Origin: Dicyema japonicum
Taxonomy: Eukaryota > Dicyemida > Rhombozoa > Dicyemidae
Assembly: GCA_011109175.1 (NCBI GenBank)
Contig: RDEW01000023.1
Coordinates: forward strand, 345,225 to 409,224
DNA length: 64,000 nucleotides
Direction of reading: 5' to 3'
Both the position numbers and the translations under genes were made by a program. A model generated the notes under the pieces. It was not told the origin of the DNA and did not search any database. It saw only the letters and a list, made by a program, of their open reading frames with translations. Shown here one piece after another: positions 63,561 to 64,000 of the stretch (position 1 is the first letter of the stretch; the number at the start of each line of letters is the position of its first letter).

Positions 63561-64000
63561 TTTTCTGTCAATAAAAAATATCGCCCTAATTATAAGATAT
63601 ATGATAAGGCTGTAAAGTTCACAATCTATTGTTTGATTGTTTTTCCTTGTCTATAATTTGTCCAAAGTTACTCTCGGGTGGTAAATTGTATGGATATTTA
63701 TTTGGAGTAATAAACTGTTTATGCAAGAATAGTCGAACTATAGCTGAATTGCTTATAAAGCAGAATATTTGGCTTATTGTTATGTACATCAATCGAAGTT
63801 TTGATTACTGTCTTTATTTTTATCAAAACTTTTGCATTCTCAACTATTGTTTAATCCAAAAATTTCTGGAATGCGATATTCTATACTTGTCGCAAAAAAC
63901 TAGATGGATAGTCTCCACATGTAGCTGTTGTTCAACATATGGCGTAAAAAGATCATTTTTGCTGGTTTTTTAATTAAAATATCATTTTGTGGATCTGTTA
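63561..64000. other. No gene recognised
   Basis: AT-rich. The open frame at 63629-63973 is Cys/Tyr/Phe-rich without a motif and is probably chance. Confidence 0.35.

Noticed and set aside
1-64000. CRISPR arrays, rRNA genes, prokaryotic operons or terminators
   Set aside because: No regularly spaced repeats, no rRNA-like conserved stretches and no Shine-Dalgarno/operon organisation were seen. The sequence is eukaryotic.

Overview
This window looks like AT-rich nuclear DNA of a small-genome animal, packed with transposable elements. There is no operon structure, Shine-Dalgarno signal or other prokaryotic signature. Five host-type genes can be read by splicing or as single ORFs: a WASHC3-like coiled-coil gene (10.4-11.2 kb, +), an inositol-trisphosphate 3-kinase (14.0-15.3 kb, +), a RING-finger protein (37.1-38.2 kb, -), a SUZ-domain protein resembling SZRD1 (44.2-44.4 kb, -) and Enhancer of rudimentary homolog ERH (51.9-52.2 kb, -). 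Nearly all of their introns are 16-38 nt long, with a mode near 22-25 nt, and they end in T-rich TTTAG or TCTAG acceptors. Among animals, dicyemid mesozoans are the group best known for introns this short, so a dicyemid or similar lineage is my inference; no marker in the window proves it.

Most of the rest is retrotransposon sequence. The dominant family is an endonuclease + reverse transcriptase (EN-RT) LINE whose 5' end carries a conserved hairpin block (consensus GTCATGTGRT plus a stem) and whose N terminus carries a 2A-like ribosome-skipping motif (GDxExNPGP). One copy (1.47-4.73 kb, -) is a complete 1078-codon ORF flanked by an 8-bp target-site duplication (TSD). The other copies are broken or nested. 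A second family is RTE-like, with copies at 7.6-10.1, 22.5-24.4, 41.3-44.0 and 53.4-56.3 kb, all on the minus strand. A third family carries a restriction-like endonuclease and a YLDD reverse transcriptase (26.5-28.1 kb and 58.1-62.6 kb). There are also Jockey/I-like fragments, two retroviral-type integrase genes, a pogo/Tigger and a Tc1/mariner transposase remnant, a 4-kb terminal-inverted-repeat element and a roughly 1-kb foldback element.

Non-autonomous repeats form a second layer. One is a tRNA-headed SINE (four copies; three flanked by exact TSDs of 10-13 bp). Another is a roughly 318-bp repeat that appears to be the LINE's own 5' hairpin joined to its 3' end. A second tRNA-like SINE is possible at 15.6-16.1 kb.

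Insertion order can be reconstructed in several places. SINE sits inside LINE D, which sits inside LINE C (28.6-33.9 kb). A 2A-LINE and a SINE both sit inside the YLDD element (58.1-62.6 kb). An RTE copy and the foldback element both sit inside the TIR element (22.4-26.5 kb). The intact LINE sits at the stop codon of an integrase gene. Coordinates of degenerate elements are approximate; those of introns and TSDs were counted base by base.
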